Below, one piece after another: positions 9,776-19,490 of a stretch of DNA of 64,000 bases (its first letter is position 1; each line of letters starts with the position of its first letter). Origin of the DNA: Closterium sp. Naga37s-1. Taxonomy: Eukaryota > Streptophyta > Zygnematophyceae > Desmidiales > Closteriaceae. The notes under the pieces are model-generated. The model was not told where the DNA came from. It did no database searches and was given only the letters and a program-made list of their open reading frames with translations. A program made the translations under genes and the position numbers. The stretch is taken from assembly GCA_947471745.1 (NCBI GenBank), contig CANJKZ010000180.1, forward strand, positions 268,001 to 332,000, written 5' to 3'.

Positions 9776-11668
9776 ATGGATGGAGTACAGCAGAGTGGGG
9801 GGCAGGAGACAGGGGAGCAGCAAACAGGGGAGCAGCAGATTGGGGAGCAGCAGACAGGGGAGCAGGAGATGTGGGGAATTAGAGATGGTGGTCGTGTGTT
9901 GGTTTCTGGGACGACCACTGCACCACTGCGTCGCTCCACTCGCATCACTCGTGGTGTCCCGCCTGTTCGATACGCTTGGGCTGTAGTGGTTGAGCCAGCG
10001 GGCTTGGATGACGAGGAGGAGGACGAGGAGTGGACTAACCTGGACCCGGACGTGGCAGCTGATCCTGAGAGGCAGTGGGACATAGCGAAAATGACAGTGA
10101 AGGAGGCCTTGGGCTGCTGGAAGGGAGACAAGGTGAAGGAGGCGATGGGTGAGGAGATGCGGAGCTTGATTGAGCAGGGGACGTGGGAGTTGGTTCCGCG
10201 TCCGCCAGGGGTGAATGTGATGAAGAACCGCTGGATTTTGAACACCAAGTTCCGACCCGATGGGATAGTGGAGCGTGAGAAGGCGAGGCTGGTGGTGAAG
10301 GGGTTCACGCAGGTGGCAGGGGTGGACTATGAGGAGACGTACGCCCCTGTGGGAAGCTATGTGACGGCGCGTGTGCTTCTGGCGATTGCAGCTGCACTTG
10401 ATTTGGACCTGACGCAGCTCGATGTGAAGAACGCGTTCCTCCATGGCGTGCTGGACCGAGACCTTTACATGGAGCAGCCGAGCTACTACGAGGATGGGAC
10501 TCCTCGTGTCTGTAAGTTGGTGAAGAGTCTGTATGGGCTCAAGCAGAGCCCGATGCTATGGTATGAGGCCTTGGATGGGGTGCTGCTTGGGGCTGGATGG
10601 AAGAAGAGCAAGGTGGATGAGGCTCTGTACTTCAAGACTGATGCTGAGGGGGAGATGTGCTGGCTGCTGGTGTATGTGGATGACCTGCTTGCTGCCAGCC
10701 GCAGTCAGAGCATGCTAGCGGAGCTGCGTGACCTGCTGCAGAGTGCCTTTCAGCTGCGGGAGATTAGCCCTGTGGAGAAATATCTGGGGTTGCAGCTGAT
10801 TCGGGACAGGCCCACGAGGAGGCTGTGGCTGCACCAGGGGGCCTATGTGGACAAGGTCCATAGGCGCTTCTTTGACGGGGAGCAGCCGCTGCGAGTGCCT
10901 CGCACCCCTCTTTCCTCTGACCCTTTCAGTGTGCAGACCTTCGAGGATGTGGGATGGCAGTCTCGCCAGGAGGAGGAGTACAGGCAGAAGGTGGGATCCT
11001 TGCAGTTCGCGGCCTGTACCACCCGTTCCGACATCTCGTTCGCCTGCAGCAAGCTGGGGTCGGGCCAGACTGTGCGGAGTGATCAGCACTGGAAGGAGTT
11101 GGACCGGTGCTTGACGTACTTGGTGGGGAGCAGGGATGTGGCGCTGGAGTTTGGTGGTGGGCCGGAGTCCTTGGAGCTGGTGGGCTACGCCGATGCTGAT
11201 GATGCAGGGGACAAGCAGAACAGGACCAGCACAGGTGGCTATGTCTTCGTGCTCGGGGGTGCTGCTGTCTCATGGGCGAGCCAGCGGATTCGTTGCGCCA
11301 CCCTTTCCTCCACTGAGTCTGAGTACGTTGCTGCTGTGGAGGCTGGGAAGGAGGCGCGCAGGCTGCGCTTCCTGCTGGCAGAGTTTCAACTGCTGAGGAG
11401 TGAGGAGCCCACGACTCTCTTTGTGGACAACTCCTCCGCCATTTCAGTGGCAGGTGGCATGGGGCTCAAGGGGAGCCTCAAGCACATGGAGCGTCGTCAC
11501 ATGTGGCTGCAGCACATGGTCAAGCGCAGGAAGCTGCAGCTGCAGTACATCCCTACGAGCGAGCAGCCTGCTGACTACCTCACAAAGGCATTGCATTTCC
11601 CCGCCTTCAGTCGTTGCTTCGAGGCTGTGGGGCAGGTGCGGCTCTCGAGCGAGGGGAGTGAGACCTAG
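9776..11668 (+). CDS. pol: copia-1 reverse transcriptase-RNase H
   Basis: 630 residues in the same frame as the gag-pol segment, separated by UAG-GAC-GAG-AGC-AGT. It starts with Gln/Glu-rich linker repeats (G-E-Q-Q-T). The Copia RT follows: AFLHGVLDRDLYMEQP, SLYGLKQSP and the catalytic YVDD at residues 300-303. RNase H follows, with VGYADADDAG, STESEYVA and FVDNSSAIS. The end at UAG 11666 follows the usual ADYLTKAL…F block, so it is probably the true C-terminus. No frameshift or missing catalytic residue was seen. Confidence 0.93.
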   Translation: MDGVQQSGGQETGEQQTGEQQIGEQQTGEQEMWGIRDGGRVLVSGTTTAPLRRSTRITRGVPPVRYAWAVVVEPAGLDDEEEDEEWTNLDPDVAADPERQWDIAKMTVKEALGCWKGDKVKEAMGEEMRSLIEQGTWELVPRPPGVNVMKNRWILNTKFRPDGIVEREKARLVVKGFTQVAGVDYEETYAPVGSYVTARVLLAIAAALDLDLTQLDVKNAFLHGVLDRDLYMEQPSYYEDGTPRVCKLVKSLYGLKQSPMLWYEALDGVLLGAGWKKSKVDEALYFKTDAEGEMCWLLVYVDDLLAASRSQSMLAELRDLLQSAFQLREISPVEKYLGLQLIRDRPTRRLWLHQGAYVDKVHRRFFDGEQPLRVPRTPLSSDPFSVQTFEDVGWQSRQEEEYRQKVGSLQFAACTTRSDISFACSKLGSGQTVRSDQHWKELDRCLTYLVGSRDVALEFGGGPESLELVGYADADDAGDKQNRTSTGGYVFVLGGAAVSWASQRIRCATLSSTESEYVAAVEAGKEARRLRFLLAEFQLLRSEEPTTLFVDNSSAISVAGGMGLKGSLKHMERRHMWLQHMVKRRKLQLQYIPTSEQPADYLTKALHFPAFSRCFEAVGQVRLSSEGSET

Positions 11669-11830
11669 ACACTCCATGATGTGGATGGTGCCATGGCCTA
11701 TCCATGGCTGGTGCGGTGCGTGTTTACACTTTGAGCGTGTTTCGTTTGTGTGTATCCCTTTGTTTTGGTGTGTATGTGTGTATGCATGCCCTGTGATTAT
11801 AAAGGGCCTTGCTGTAGTATGGCAGGGGAG

Positions 11831-12394
11831 TGTTAGAGGGCCCTACGACAGCAAGGGCCCTCGATGACCTTTGACTTGGCAGGTCGGCGCCTAACGACTG
11901 AGTCTACTCGGCACCGACGCACGAGTTCGGTGGCGGTCATTAGTGACTACGGGTGACTGTGAGCTACTGCAGCGAACTCGGCGGAATCGGTGCTAGGAAT
12001 GACGAGTCTTGGGGGTCGTAGGTGCCTTGCTTGTGAGGCACGCTGCTCACTTGCTGTGTTGGCAGGAGTAGCGTGCACGGTGAGACATTCCGGTGCCGAG
12101 TTGGGTTGGAAATGTGCGGGGCGCGTTCACCCACCTGCACAGCACTTTCGTGTGGGTTGGGTTACTCGCAGCGCCACGCAACAATTGTGCAACTCTTGCT
12201 TGCCTATATATGTTTGTGTTTGCTTGTGTGTTTGATAATTGATATTGCAATTCTACTTGGCCCAAATGCTACTTCAATTCTCACAAAGTCCTTAGAGGCA
12301 AACGCTACCAAAACTCTACCAAGTTGCTGGCGCAACATCATTCCCATAGTAGAGACTCTCTCGCTATCGCTACGCTCTCTAATATATTCCTTCA
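11831..12394 (+). repeat. copia-1 3' LTR
   Basis: Same length as the 5' LTR and identical except at 12350. It is followed by CACTA, matching the 5 bases before the 5' LTR. Confidence 0.97.
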
Positions 12395-12611
12395 CACTAT
12401 GCGGGAATGGTCCGCGTCAGGTTTTCTCGGAGAGGTCTTGGCAGTGAGCCTTAGCCAGCTTTTGCCAGCGGCAGACGAGCACGTGTACAATCCGCACCAG
12501 CAGCAGCCGAGATATACACTACTACACGAGCAGCATCGCTCGCATTTTATGGTGCTTCCACAGTCCGACAGGGAAAATTCAGGTGCATTGCATTGGGTGC
12601 GCCACGGCCGT
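12395..12611 (-). pseudogene. 5' part of the Cys-rich frame split by copia-1
   Basis: The minus-strand frame from just inside TAA at 12612 reads …DCGSTIKCERCCSCSSS then CCWCGLYTCSSAAGKSW and runs open into the copia-1 junction, where it continues at 5661. About 10 Cys lie within 35 residues. No start codon lies in this piece, so it is probably an internal exon. I do not recognise the family. Confidence 0.4.
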
Positions 12612-12714
12612 TAGCCAGGTTGTTAGGACCAATAAAAACGCGTCCTTTTCAGCGGTCTAGTATTCCAACCCAGCCGTTCAAGAGCGAGCAACCTGTGACT
12701 CTTCGGCCGACAAG

Positions 12715-12830
12715 ATGACGTTGCATAATCTCGCGCCGCCAGTCGCGCTGCTGATTCGGCTCCTGATATTTGCGTTATTCTGCGCGGTTCGAGGGGCGGC
12801 AGCAGCGGCTCCTGTGCTTGACGCCGCTCA
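12715..12830 (+). CDS. LRR protein gene exon 1: signal peptide
   Basis: ATG at 12715 starts MTLHNLAPPVALLIRLLIFA followed by LFCAVRGAAAAAPVLDAAQS. This is a clear secretion signal with Ala-rich cleavage region. It ends at CAAA|GTGCGT. A second copy of the exon end and donor (ACGCCGTTCAAAGTGCGTG) lies at 12879, with an imperfect palindrome between. The reading fits the first exon of a secreted or membrane LRR protein whose N-cap is at 13231. Confidence 0.55.
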
Positions 12831-12840
12831 AAGTGCGTGA

Positions 12841-12859
12841 CTTTTAGACATCTGAAAAG
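12841..12859. repeat. Imperfect junction palindrome between duplicated donors
   Basis: CTTTTAGACATCTGAAAAG has CTTTT/AAAAG arms. It lies between direct repeats at 12821-12839 and 12879-12897 that each contain the exon 1 end plus GTGCGTG donor. Confidence 0.55.
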
Positions 12860-13230
12860 ACTCGTATAGAATGCCTGAACGCCGTTCAAAGTGCGTGCTG
12901 TAATAAACCTTGCGGACCCCAGGACTCGAGCCAAGGGCGTCTCAACTAAAAGGAACCTGACCTGAGGCTCCCCTGCAGGGTCAGGCCAAGCAAGGCCTAT
13001 GCCAGCGTCTTGATGACGGTGCCAGCGGTCACGACGCCGAAGTCCCACCAAAACAGTTACTCCCTGCCATCACGTGCCAGGATCCCCCCCTCTCTTTTCC
13101 TTCAACTCCCCACCACTGCCAAAGACCCGCCCCTCCCTTCCCAATGTTTTTGCCTGCCAAAGATCCGTCCCTTTCCTTCCCTCATCCCTGTTAACTCTCT
13201 CGAAGGGTACACTCTGGAGAGGGTTTTCAG

Positions 13231-13326
13231 TGCATCGCCCGTCACCGTGGTGGAGGAGGACTACAGCTGCACCCCGGGGGAATCCTCTTTGATTGTTTGC
13301 AACGCCAAGGGGGCAGTGACCCAGCT
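13231..13326 (+). CDS. LRR protein gene: N-terminal cap exon
   Basis: After acceptor GGTTTTCAG the frame reads PVTVVEEDYSCTPGESS then LIVCNAKGAVTQL. This matches the C…V-x-C-n-x-x-G-x-V-x-x-L pattern of plant LRR N-terminal caps. The exon ends CAGCT|GTGAGT inside the L codon, the usual phase for LRR exons. Earlier exon sequence between 12960 and 13200 is likely but I could not fix its limits. Confidence 0.5.
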
Positions 13327-13415
13327 GTGAGTGACAAGTTCCTTTGACCCAGCTGTGAGTGACAAGTTCCTTTGACCCAGCTGTGAGTGACAAGTTCCTT
13401 TGACCCAGCTGTAAG
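13317..13415. repeat. 28-bp exon-end/donor minisatellite
   Basis: About 3.5 copies of TGACCCAGCTGTGAGTGAC + AAGTTCCTT. The first copy spans the true exon-intron border of the LRR cap exon (CAGCT|GTGAGT), so each repeat carries exon end plus donor. Confidence 0.9.
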
Positions 13416-13699
13416 TTCCTTTGACGCGCCTCCGCCGCGATCTGGTGAACCCCCACGCCTCTCTTTCCATACGTCTACATACCTCTCTTCCGTACCTCTC
13501 TTCCACACCTCCCTTCCGTTCCTCTCTTCCGAACCTCTCTTCCATACCTCTCTTCCACACCTCTCATCATTAACCCATCTCTCTTTCTCTCTTCCGATCC
13601 TGTCACCACCTTTTCCCAAGCCTCCGCTCAGCGGCCTCCTTACCTCCTTCCTCCTTCTTCCTTCCCTTCTCCCTCCCCCGGCCCATACCCTCTCACCCC

Positions 13700-13700
<1 letters not shown>

Positions 13701-13731
<31 letters not shown>
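13701..13731. repeat. Poly-C tract
   Basis: A run of about 30 C inside a pyrimidine-rich intron stretch. Confidence 0.9.
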
Positions 13732-13733
<2 letters not shown>

Positions 13734-13754
13734 CGCCTTCTCCAAGCTCTCTTC

Positions 13755-13975
13755 TATGACTCTGATCTGCCTCGTGTGTGTGAGAAACCTGATCTGCCTC
13801 GTGTGTGTGAAAAACCTGATCTGCCTCGTGTGTGTGAAAAACCTGATCTGCCTCGTGTGTGTGAGAAACCTGATCTGCCTCGTGTGTGTGAGAAACCTGA
13901 TCTGCCTCGTGTGTGTGAGAAACCTGATCTGCCTCGTGTGTGTGAGAAACCTGATCTGCCTCGTGTGTACGACCC
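13755..13975. repeat. 27-bp minisatellite, about 8 copies
   Basis: Unit CTGATCTGCCTCGTGTGTGT + GAGAAAC, near perfect, and open in several frames because 27 is divisible by 3. Each unit has GTGTGAGAAA, a weaker donor-like string. It lies in the LRR gene intron. Confidence 0.95.
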
Positions 13976-14067
13976 TTTTGATCTCTCCCAACTTTGTTCT
14001 TGAGAGTATGCTTTGAGCCTAGAGTCACAGTTGAGACTCCCCCCCCCCCCCCCCACCCCCCCTCTTC

Positions 14068-14144
14068 TTCCTCCTCCTCCTCCTCCTCCTCCTCCTCCTC
14101 CTCCTCCTCCTCCTCCTCCTCCTCCTCCTCCTCCTCCTCCTCTT
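14068..14144. repeat. (TCC)n microsatellite
   Basis: About 25 trinucleotide repeats, adjacent to a C-rich run (14040-14060). Confidence 0.95.
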
Positions 14145-14298
14145 GCTCCTCCATCCCCCCCCACCCTTCCCGCCTATTCCCGCCTCCTCCCGCGTCCCTC
14201 CCCCCCCACCCCCTTTCCCCCCTTCCCCATCTCCTCCCTCCCCCCACCCAAGAAGCAAAGAATCTTCCGACCCTCGTGGCTTCTCTCCCCCCCTCCAG

Positions 14299-14346
14299 GT
14301 CTCTCTACGCCATGTCTGAGGTGCCTTCCGAGATTCTCCGACTCTC
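14299..14346 (+). CDS. LRR exon, first (partial) copy
   Basis: After acceptor CCCTCCAG the frame reads SLYAMSEVPSEILRLS, a plant LRR unit (V/I-P-x-x-I-x-x-L). It stops at the palindrome 14347-14370 without a donor. It is a truncated duplicate of 14407-14469. Confidence 0.5.
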
Positions 14347-14370
14347 GTGTTTTGAGTCGACTCAAAACAC
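14347..14370. repeat. 24-bp perfect palindrome between two LRR exon copies
   Basis: Centre TTTTGAGTCGACTCAAAA, extended by GTG on the left and CAC on the right. It sits exactly between direct repeats 14270-14346 and 14377-14455 (acceptor plus LRR exon). Confidence 0.9.
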
Positions 14371-14406
14371 TTTCCGACCCCTCTTGGCTTCTCTCCCCCC
14401 CTCCAG

Positions 14407-14469
14407 GTCTCTCTACACCATGTCTGAGGTGCCTTCCGAGATTCTCCAACTCTCACGCCTGGAGTCACT
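14407..14469 (+). CDS. LRR exon, second copy
   Basis: SLYTMSEVPSEILQLSRLES then L, ending GAGTCACT|GTGAGG, the same phase as the cap exon. I saw no further LRR, transmembrane or kinase exon downstream, so the gene seems truncated here or continues in exons too short to recognise. Confidence 0.5.
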
Positions 14470-15590
14470 GTGAGGGTCGTTTCGATGACTCTAGACTAGG
14501 GTAGAGCATTCGCTGAGGCTTGTTGCGACCGAAACCATTCAAGCAACATACCTTGAGTGACCGTGAGAGACGTTGCAAGCTATTTTTATTACGGTATGGT
14601 TTGTACGCAACATAGAAATACGCTTAAGTACGCTTGTGCAGGCCGATGGGGATAAAAAGAAAAGGGACACTAGATGATGTCGTGAACATAACCCATCTTC
14701 AAATCCTCACTCTGTTTGAGTTTCAAACTCTAACTTCCACTCCCCGCCATCCGCAGGCCACCGCATCCAACCTCCAAACCCAACCCTCCCCTCTCTACAT
14801 CTTGTACTCACCTGCTAGAAGTAGATGACCACTATTGATTTGCTTCCATAGGAGCTATTCCATGATGGAATGGCTCTATCCGAGCCAGCTTGTCTCTCCT
14901 CAGCTCGTCTCAATCGGAGAGGCTCGGGCCATTTAGGTAAGGTTGATGCCCTAAATAAAGAGTGGTATTGTTCGCAATGGGTTTTATTTTTTCAATGGCA
15001 AGCATCGAGGGAGTCATCAACCCTAAACACCACAGAATGGGTGTTTAGGGTTGATGCCTTTTCTCCATGTTTGTTTTTTATTGAGCAGGTAAAAAACAAC
15101 AATGGGTAATTACTGTTCTTTCCAACAGTAAAAACCAATTGGCCTCTAACATTCTGGCAGGTGGCCCACTGACCATCGACCTGCGTAGAAAGGAGCTAAT
15201 TCTGCGCGCTGAGCGAAAAACCGGCAGAACCCTGTGCCTGAAGCTACAGTGATGCGCTTTTGGCGTATAGTTTCAGTAAGTGTGCATGATCAACTCAAAA
15301 CCCTCCTAGAATCCATACAGCTTTAATTGCGAGATGATGTGGGGTGTCAAAATCTTCACGTGGCGTGTGATGAACTATGATGAGGTAGTGACGATCCATG
15401 GTATGTTTCGCTAGAACATATGACCAGATGTGACTACACAGTAATTTTGTAATTACATTTAACCTTTTTATGACGACTCATTTAGTTCACCTTTGGCTTC
15501 ACCATGTGCTCGACATCACAGCCCACCTAGGTGCGGGAGGAACCAACCGAACTCAAAGGTTCATACACTCGGACTACAGTAAAACACGGG
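14470..15590. other. Region without recognisable genes
   Basis: AT-richer than the flanks. It holds a hairpin at about 15007-15062 (TCATCAACCCTAAACACC … GGTGTTTAGGGTTGATG), similar to the inner arms of the foldback element at 63068. Nothing else could be supported. Confidence 0.6.
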
Positions 15591-16288
15591 CGAATGCGGG
15601 ATCGCTTCCGCCCGCTCGCAGATCCGATCTGCCCGCGGGCAAAACAAAACTAAAACCCAATCCGGGCAGGCAGGCGTTGGACCGCTACCTGTTGACGTTG
15701 AAACCATCTCGACACCGCGCCCTTTGACGTCACAAGCCTTTCCGGCCTCGACACCACAACCCTTGATGTCACGAGCCATACTGGTCTCTACAGCGCCCAC
15801 TTTGACGCAGCAGCCGCAGCGTTCTCGACAGAACTACCGGGGTTTTTTCAAGCCACACCGGGCTCGACAGCGCCACCCTCGACGACACGAGACATACCAA
15901 TCGCTTCAGTGGCCCCTTCGACGTCACGAGCCATACCGGTTATGAAACCGCCCGCCTCGACGTTGCGAGCCATACCGGTATCTACAGCGCCCCCTTCGAC
16001 GTCACGATCCATACCGGTAGTGGTTGAGCCAGTAGCGACGGACCACCTTTCGTCGGACCGTCCGGTCAGTGTCGAAGTGGGGGGTGCACCGACCGAAGTC
16101 CCTTTGACGGCGCAATCAATACCTATAGTGGTAGAGCCGATAACGGCAACAACCCCCCCCTCAACACAGGAACCGACAAACCAGGCAGCACCATCATTGA
16201 CAGCAGACCGCTCGACAACACAAACGGAACCAGTGGCTGGTGACCCGAGCTCGACTGATGGGAGACGTAGGAGGAGGGAACGGGTGTT

Positions 16289-17104
16289 ATGGATGAGGTT
16301 CGGCCACCACCCCCAACAGCTGGTACATCCGCTTCGCGAGCCAAAGCGCCAAAGAGCTCGTCAAAAAGACCCAGCAAAGCGGACATAGCCAGCCACGTCC
16401 CTGATGAGACGGATGATGCGGAGGATCAGCCGGGAGAACAGCACGAGGCGGACGATGTCAAAGAGGTGGAACCCCTGCGCCCTGCAGCGGCAAATATATC
16501 AGAAGAGGATGCCGCGCACATTCTCGGCGACGAACAGGGCGAAAAAAATCCGTACTTGGCGACGGGAACAGTGAAACGTAAGATTCACCGTTGTGAGCTT
16601 CCACTGCTGGGAATCGACCAGAATTCCACTCGCCCAAACTATGTCTCGGGTTTCATGCATTACAAGGCTTGGGCCTGTAAAACTCTGGCCCCGGAAAAAT
16701 GCAACGGAGTGCCCGTCGAGAAGCAGGTGACGAACGAGGACGAGGTCGGGAGAGAGATAGGCAAGGAATTAGGGACGGGGTGGAGGGCGGCTCTCCGTAA
16801 CGAGGAGCACCTGCATGGGCCTCGTACGTCGAAATGGCGCTTGCGAGCGTACGTCGATTATTTGTGGATGGAGACCGACAAGCAGGCGGCTTCCCTGGAC
16901 ACCGGGCGGACCAGAATTGCGGGAAGGAAGCCGAAAAAATGCACCCCCCCCGATGATGCTGGCGCGCCTTACTGCGCTAGCATGCTTATACAGAGTAGAG
17001 GCCGTACTCTACGATGAACCACTCACAAAGCCCATGGATGATATCGCAGAAGCTCGACAACTACTAGCGATCAAGCTGCGACAATTGTACGATCATCAGT
17101 TCGA
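16289..17104 (+). CDS. Tyrosine recombinase gene, exon 1
   Basis: Starts MDEVRPPPPTAGTSASRAK. A Lys/Pro/Ser-rich and then acidic N-tail leads into a region reading RPNYVSGFMHYKAWACKT and KWRLRAYVDYLWMETDKQ. One extra base near 16985 shifts the frame; past it the reading continues VEAVLYDEPLTKPMDDIAEA and QLYDHQFE to donor GA|GTAAGT at 17105. The N-terminal part is lineage-specific to my eye. The call rests on exon 2, into which it splices in phase. Confidence 0.55.
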
Positions 17105-17189
17105 GTAAGTGCGCTTCCCTTTTCCGTCTGCGATATGTTCCCTCTCGCTATCACACTCATGCATAGCTGTATTTCCCCACTCGATGCAG
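17105..17189 (+). other. Intron 1 of the recombinase gene
   Basis: 85 bases, GTAAGT…GATGCAG, pyrimidine-rich before the acceptor. It restores the frame as QFE-RCVDPHRG. Confidence 0.75.
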
Positions 17190-18069
17190 GAGGTGCGTCG
17201 ACCCGCACCGGGGCTCGCTCGACGATGTCTACTCGGAGGAGAAGTTCAGGGTTCTCGTTTCCGACATGCTGCCGCACTGGGCCAGAGTGTATTTCAGGTC
17301 GTCGATAGCGTACCCCAGTCAGTCGCTGTGGAAGGCCTTAGCTGTGAGGGTGATGATTCTGATGGCGCATCACATGCTGGGCAGGGGGATCAGCATCCTT
17401 ACGATGAGCTACTGCAATATATTCACTCACGTCCTTCTGCCGATCACGAAGAACAAGGGGGAATCGTCGATCCTCGTTCTCGTGGTCGCTTGTCGCAATT
17501 CGAAGACCATCAAAGACAACAAGCTCGGCCACCAGTACCTGACTCGGCACATGGACTACCAGCAGTGCGGCTTTGGAGTGGTTTTCCTGTGGTTACACTT
17601 CCTCTTCGACCTCGTCCCTCTCTACTACAACGACGACAAGATCGTGCCCCCCTTGGATTTTTCTGACCCAGAAGCCTGGTCGAAGAAGCACCTGTTTTTC
17701 GCCCTCTTTAACAAATAGAAAAAAGAGATGCCGTACCCGACGCACAACAAATGGGTAACCTGGGCAATGAACAACGAGGTGTGGATCCTGTCGAAAGTCA
17801 CGCACATCTTTCGACGATCGGCTGCACACATCCTCGCTGGCAAGAACTGTGACCTCGACACCATCGCGCAGCTGGGTCAATGGGACATGAACGAGATGCG
17901 CAGGTCGTACGTCTTAGGGGTCCCACGAAAGGCCATCCAGCTGCAAGCGGGATTCTCTGAGGATCCGGGCGACTACTACATCGGAAGATCGAAGACCAAA
18001 GTGCCCCAGAAGGTCTTGAAGGTTATCGAAGAGCACATCTTCCCTAACGCAGAGCAGTGGCTCATCCAG
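17190..18069 (+). CDS. Tyrosine recombinase catalytic exon (Crypton/Ndc10-like)
   Basis: The reading has the series of YR active-site blocks. HHMLGRGISILTMSYCNIF holds the first Arg. VACRNSKTIKDNKLG with RHMDYQQCGFGVVFLWLHF is the Ndc10-II-like middle with a Lys. THIFRRSAAHI is the H-x-x-R. LGQWDMNEMRRSYVLGVP holds the Trp and the nucleophile Tyr. FPNAEQW matches the usual 'IFP-W' tail of Crypton proteins. A single in-frame UAG (17716-17718) lies between the middle and HxxR blocks; all catalytic residues are otherwise in one frame. YRs of this class cut and join DNA through a 3'-phosphotyrosine and mobilise Cryptons without terminal inverted repeats. The donor is CAG|GTATGG. Confidence 0.7.
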
Positions 18070-18158
18070 GTATGGATATGTCGAGCGCTTCGCGTGGACG
18101 TCAAACGCAAATGTTGGTTGGGCTCTTACTGTGCGTCACCACGTTCGTTTTTTGTCAG

Positions 18159-18455
18159 GTGCAGGAGTGGAACAACCAGCAGGACAAGGAACATATGCAC
18201 TACGCAGGGAAGAGTTTCTTGGAGGCCCTGCAAGCCGCACGTATGCCGGTCGCCAAGGATCTCGCAATGTACTACGTCCATTGTGACGACCACCCAATCG
18301 ACGGAGTGACCGTTTGCAACTGTGAGCGTCACCCTTACGTCCAGATGTCGGGTTTGTGCAAGGACAAAGATTTCCAGACATGGGCGTTCGACGTGTACAC
18401 CCTCGACAAGTACGGCATCGACATGCGGAACAATCCAACGATGTCGACAGCGGCG
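18159..18455 (+). CDS. Recombinase gene exon 3
   Basis: Follows acceptor TTTTGTCAG. Reads VQEWNNQQDKEHMHYAGKSF and CNCERHPYVQMSGLCKDKDF, then VYTLDKYGIDMRNN, and ends at GCG|GTACGT. The Cys/His pattern (C-x-C-x2-H…C) might bind metal. I do not recognise the domain; it seems to be the region C-terminal to the recombinase. Confidence 0.55.
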
Positions 18456-18529
18456 GTACGTACGTCCTACCAGATCTCCAATCGACGAATTTGCAGCAGC
18501 CCACTCATTACACGAGCTCTTATGTGCAG

Positions 18530-18926
18530 GACGTATCTGTGAAGCTCAACACCAAACACCTCATCACGCAACTGCGGGGCGGGATCAACTTCCACAAAGA
18601 GGAGGGAGGCAAACAGAAGATCCAGATCAACAACCTCGAGAAGCAAGTCGACACATTGGAGCTCGAGAAGGGAGCGTTGCAAGCGAAATTGGAGGCAAAG
18701 GCAGAGGCGTTCGCGCAACTCAAAAAAGCGTTCGACGCACTGAAAAATACCGCGGCGACAAGCGCAGCTGCAAATTCGGGGGGGAGCGAGAGTGTGCCGC
18801 AGACGGCGACCGAGGAAGCCACCCCGGCTCCATAACAATCCCAACAAGAAACACCCTCTCGACAGAGCGTGGGAAGCCAGCTCAACCAGGCATTCTTCGA
18901 TGCGGTGGTGTGGCCGTGGTGCAATT
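18530..18926 (+). CDS. Recombinase gene exon 4: coiled coil
   Basis: Reads DVSVKLNTKHLITQLRGG, then KQKIQINNLEKQVDTLELEK and QAKLEAKAEAFAQLKKAF, a heptad-rich coiled coil of about 60 residues, then a Thr/Ala/Pro tail. An in-frame UAA at 18833 is followed by a Gln-rich stretch (QSQQETPSRQSVGSQLNQ) up to donor AATT|GTGAGA. That stretch may be coding or may be the 3' UTR. Confidence 0.5.
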
Positions 18927-19035
18927 GTGAGACCGTGCGCAGGCGTGGTCGTACTGGGACGGGCCAAGCTACTGAACAACGGGCACAGTCTTCAACAGGC
19001 TTAGAAGAGGGGTTTCGCCGTCAATTTTTGCAAGT

Positions 19036-19490
19036 TCACTCCGACTCCACCGGCCGTACCCCCCGAAGAGGAGGGCCAGCCAAAAGAAAAGCCACCAACC
19101 GCAAAAGCTATCGAGAAGAAATTGCGGAAAATGGAGGTTGTTATGAAGGCCGTCGAGCTTTTCCGGATCAACGATAGCAGCGCGGCTACGTCGACGGTCA
19201 TCGAAAAGCTGGACTCAATTGTCAACGTGCACTCGATCAACATGCTAGCGGAGGGCCTCGCTCTTAATGAGGATTCTGGGAAACAGCTCACGAAGAAGTG
19301 CAAAGTCGAGTCTGCAGACGAAAACCAGAAGGACGAGGACCGTCTCAGAATCACGCTGGAGCTTATTCGCGTCGAACTCCGCACCACATACTGGGCGGAG
19401 AAGGTGTTCAAGGAAAAATGGGAGGAGTTCACGAGAACATTGGGCGCTGGCCCTAGTTCGACGGGCAACCATGAAACTGGGGGATCCTAG
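19036..19490 (+). CDS. Possible last exon of the recombinase gene
   Basis: Open frame reading PPAVPPEEEGQPKEKPPTAK, then KLRKMEVVMKAVELFRIN and LELIRVELRTTYWAEKVFKE, ending GNHETGGS-stop at 19488-19490. Charged and helical. The acceptor is not resolved, so linkage to exon 4 is inferred from position and composition. Confidence 0.4.

Larger units (their letters stand above)
5667..12394 (+). mobile_element. copia-1: nearly intact young Ty1/Copia LTR retrotransposon
   Basis: Two 564-bp LTRs (TG…CA) flank an internal region with gag, protease, integrase, reverse transcriptase and RNase H in Copia order. The target duplication is CACTA (5662-5666 and 12395-12399). By eye the LTRs differ at one base only (C at 6186, T at 12350), which indicates very recent insertion. 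A primer-binding-site candidate starts right after the 5' LTR, and a purine run GGCAGGGGAG precedes the 3' LTR. The coding frame is continuous from 6512 to 11668 without frameshifts, but two in-frame UAG codons break it. Confidence 0.97.

Noticed and set aside
6512-11668. Organism-wide reassignment of UAG to Gln
   Set aside because: Not adopted as the main explanation: UGA and UAA also interrupt the elements, several frames (copia-1 pol, Gypsy chromodomain, LysM exon) appear to end at UAG, and CHG deamination explains the Gln bias. Kept only as a testable alternative.
13690-14250. Glu- and Gly-rich minus-strand frames over the TCC repeat
   Set aside because: Pure translations of simple repeats inside an intron.
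15007-15062. Interstitial telomere repeat
   Set aside because: Only one AACCCTAAA per arm; it is part of a hairpin, not a tandem telomeric array.
14470-15400. Kinase domain downstream of the LRR exons
   Set aside because: No GxGxxG, VAIK, HRDLK or DFG-like strings in any frame, so a receptor kinase call is not supported.
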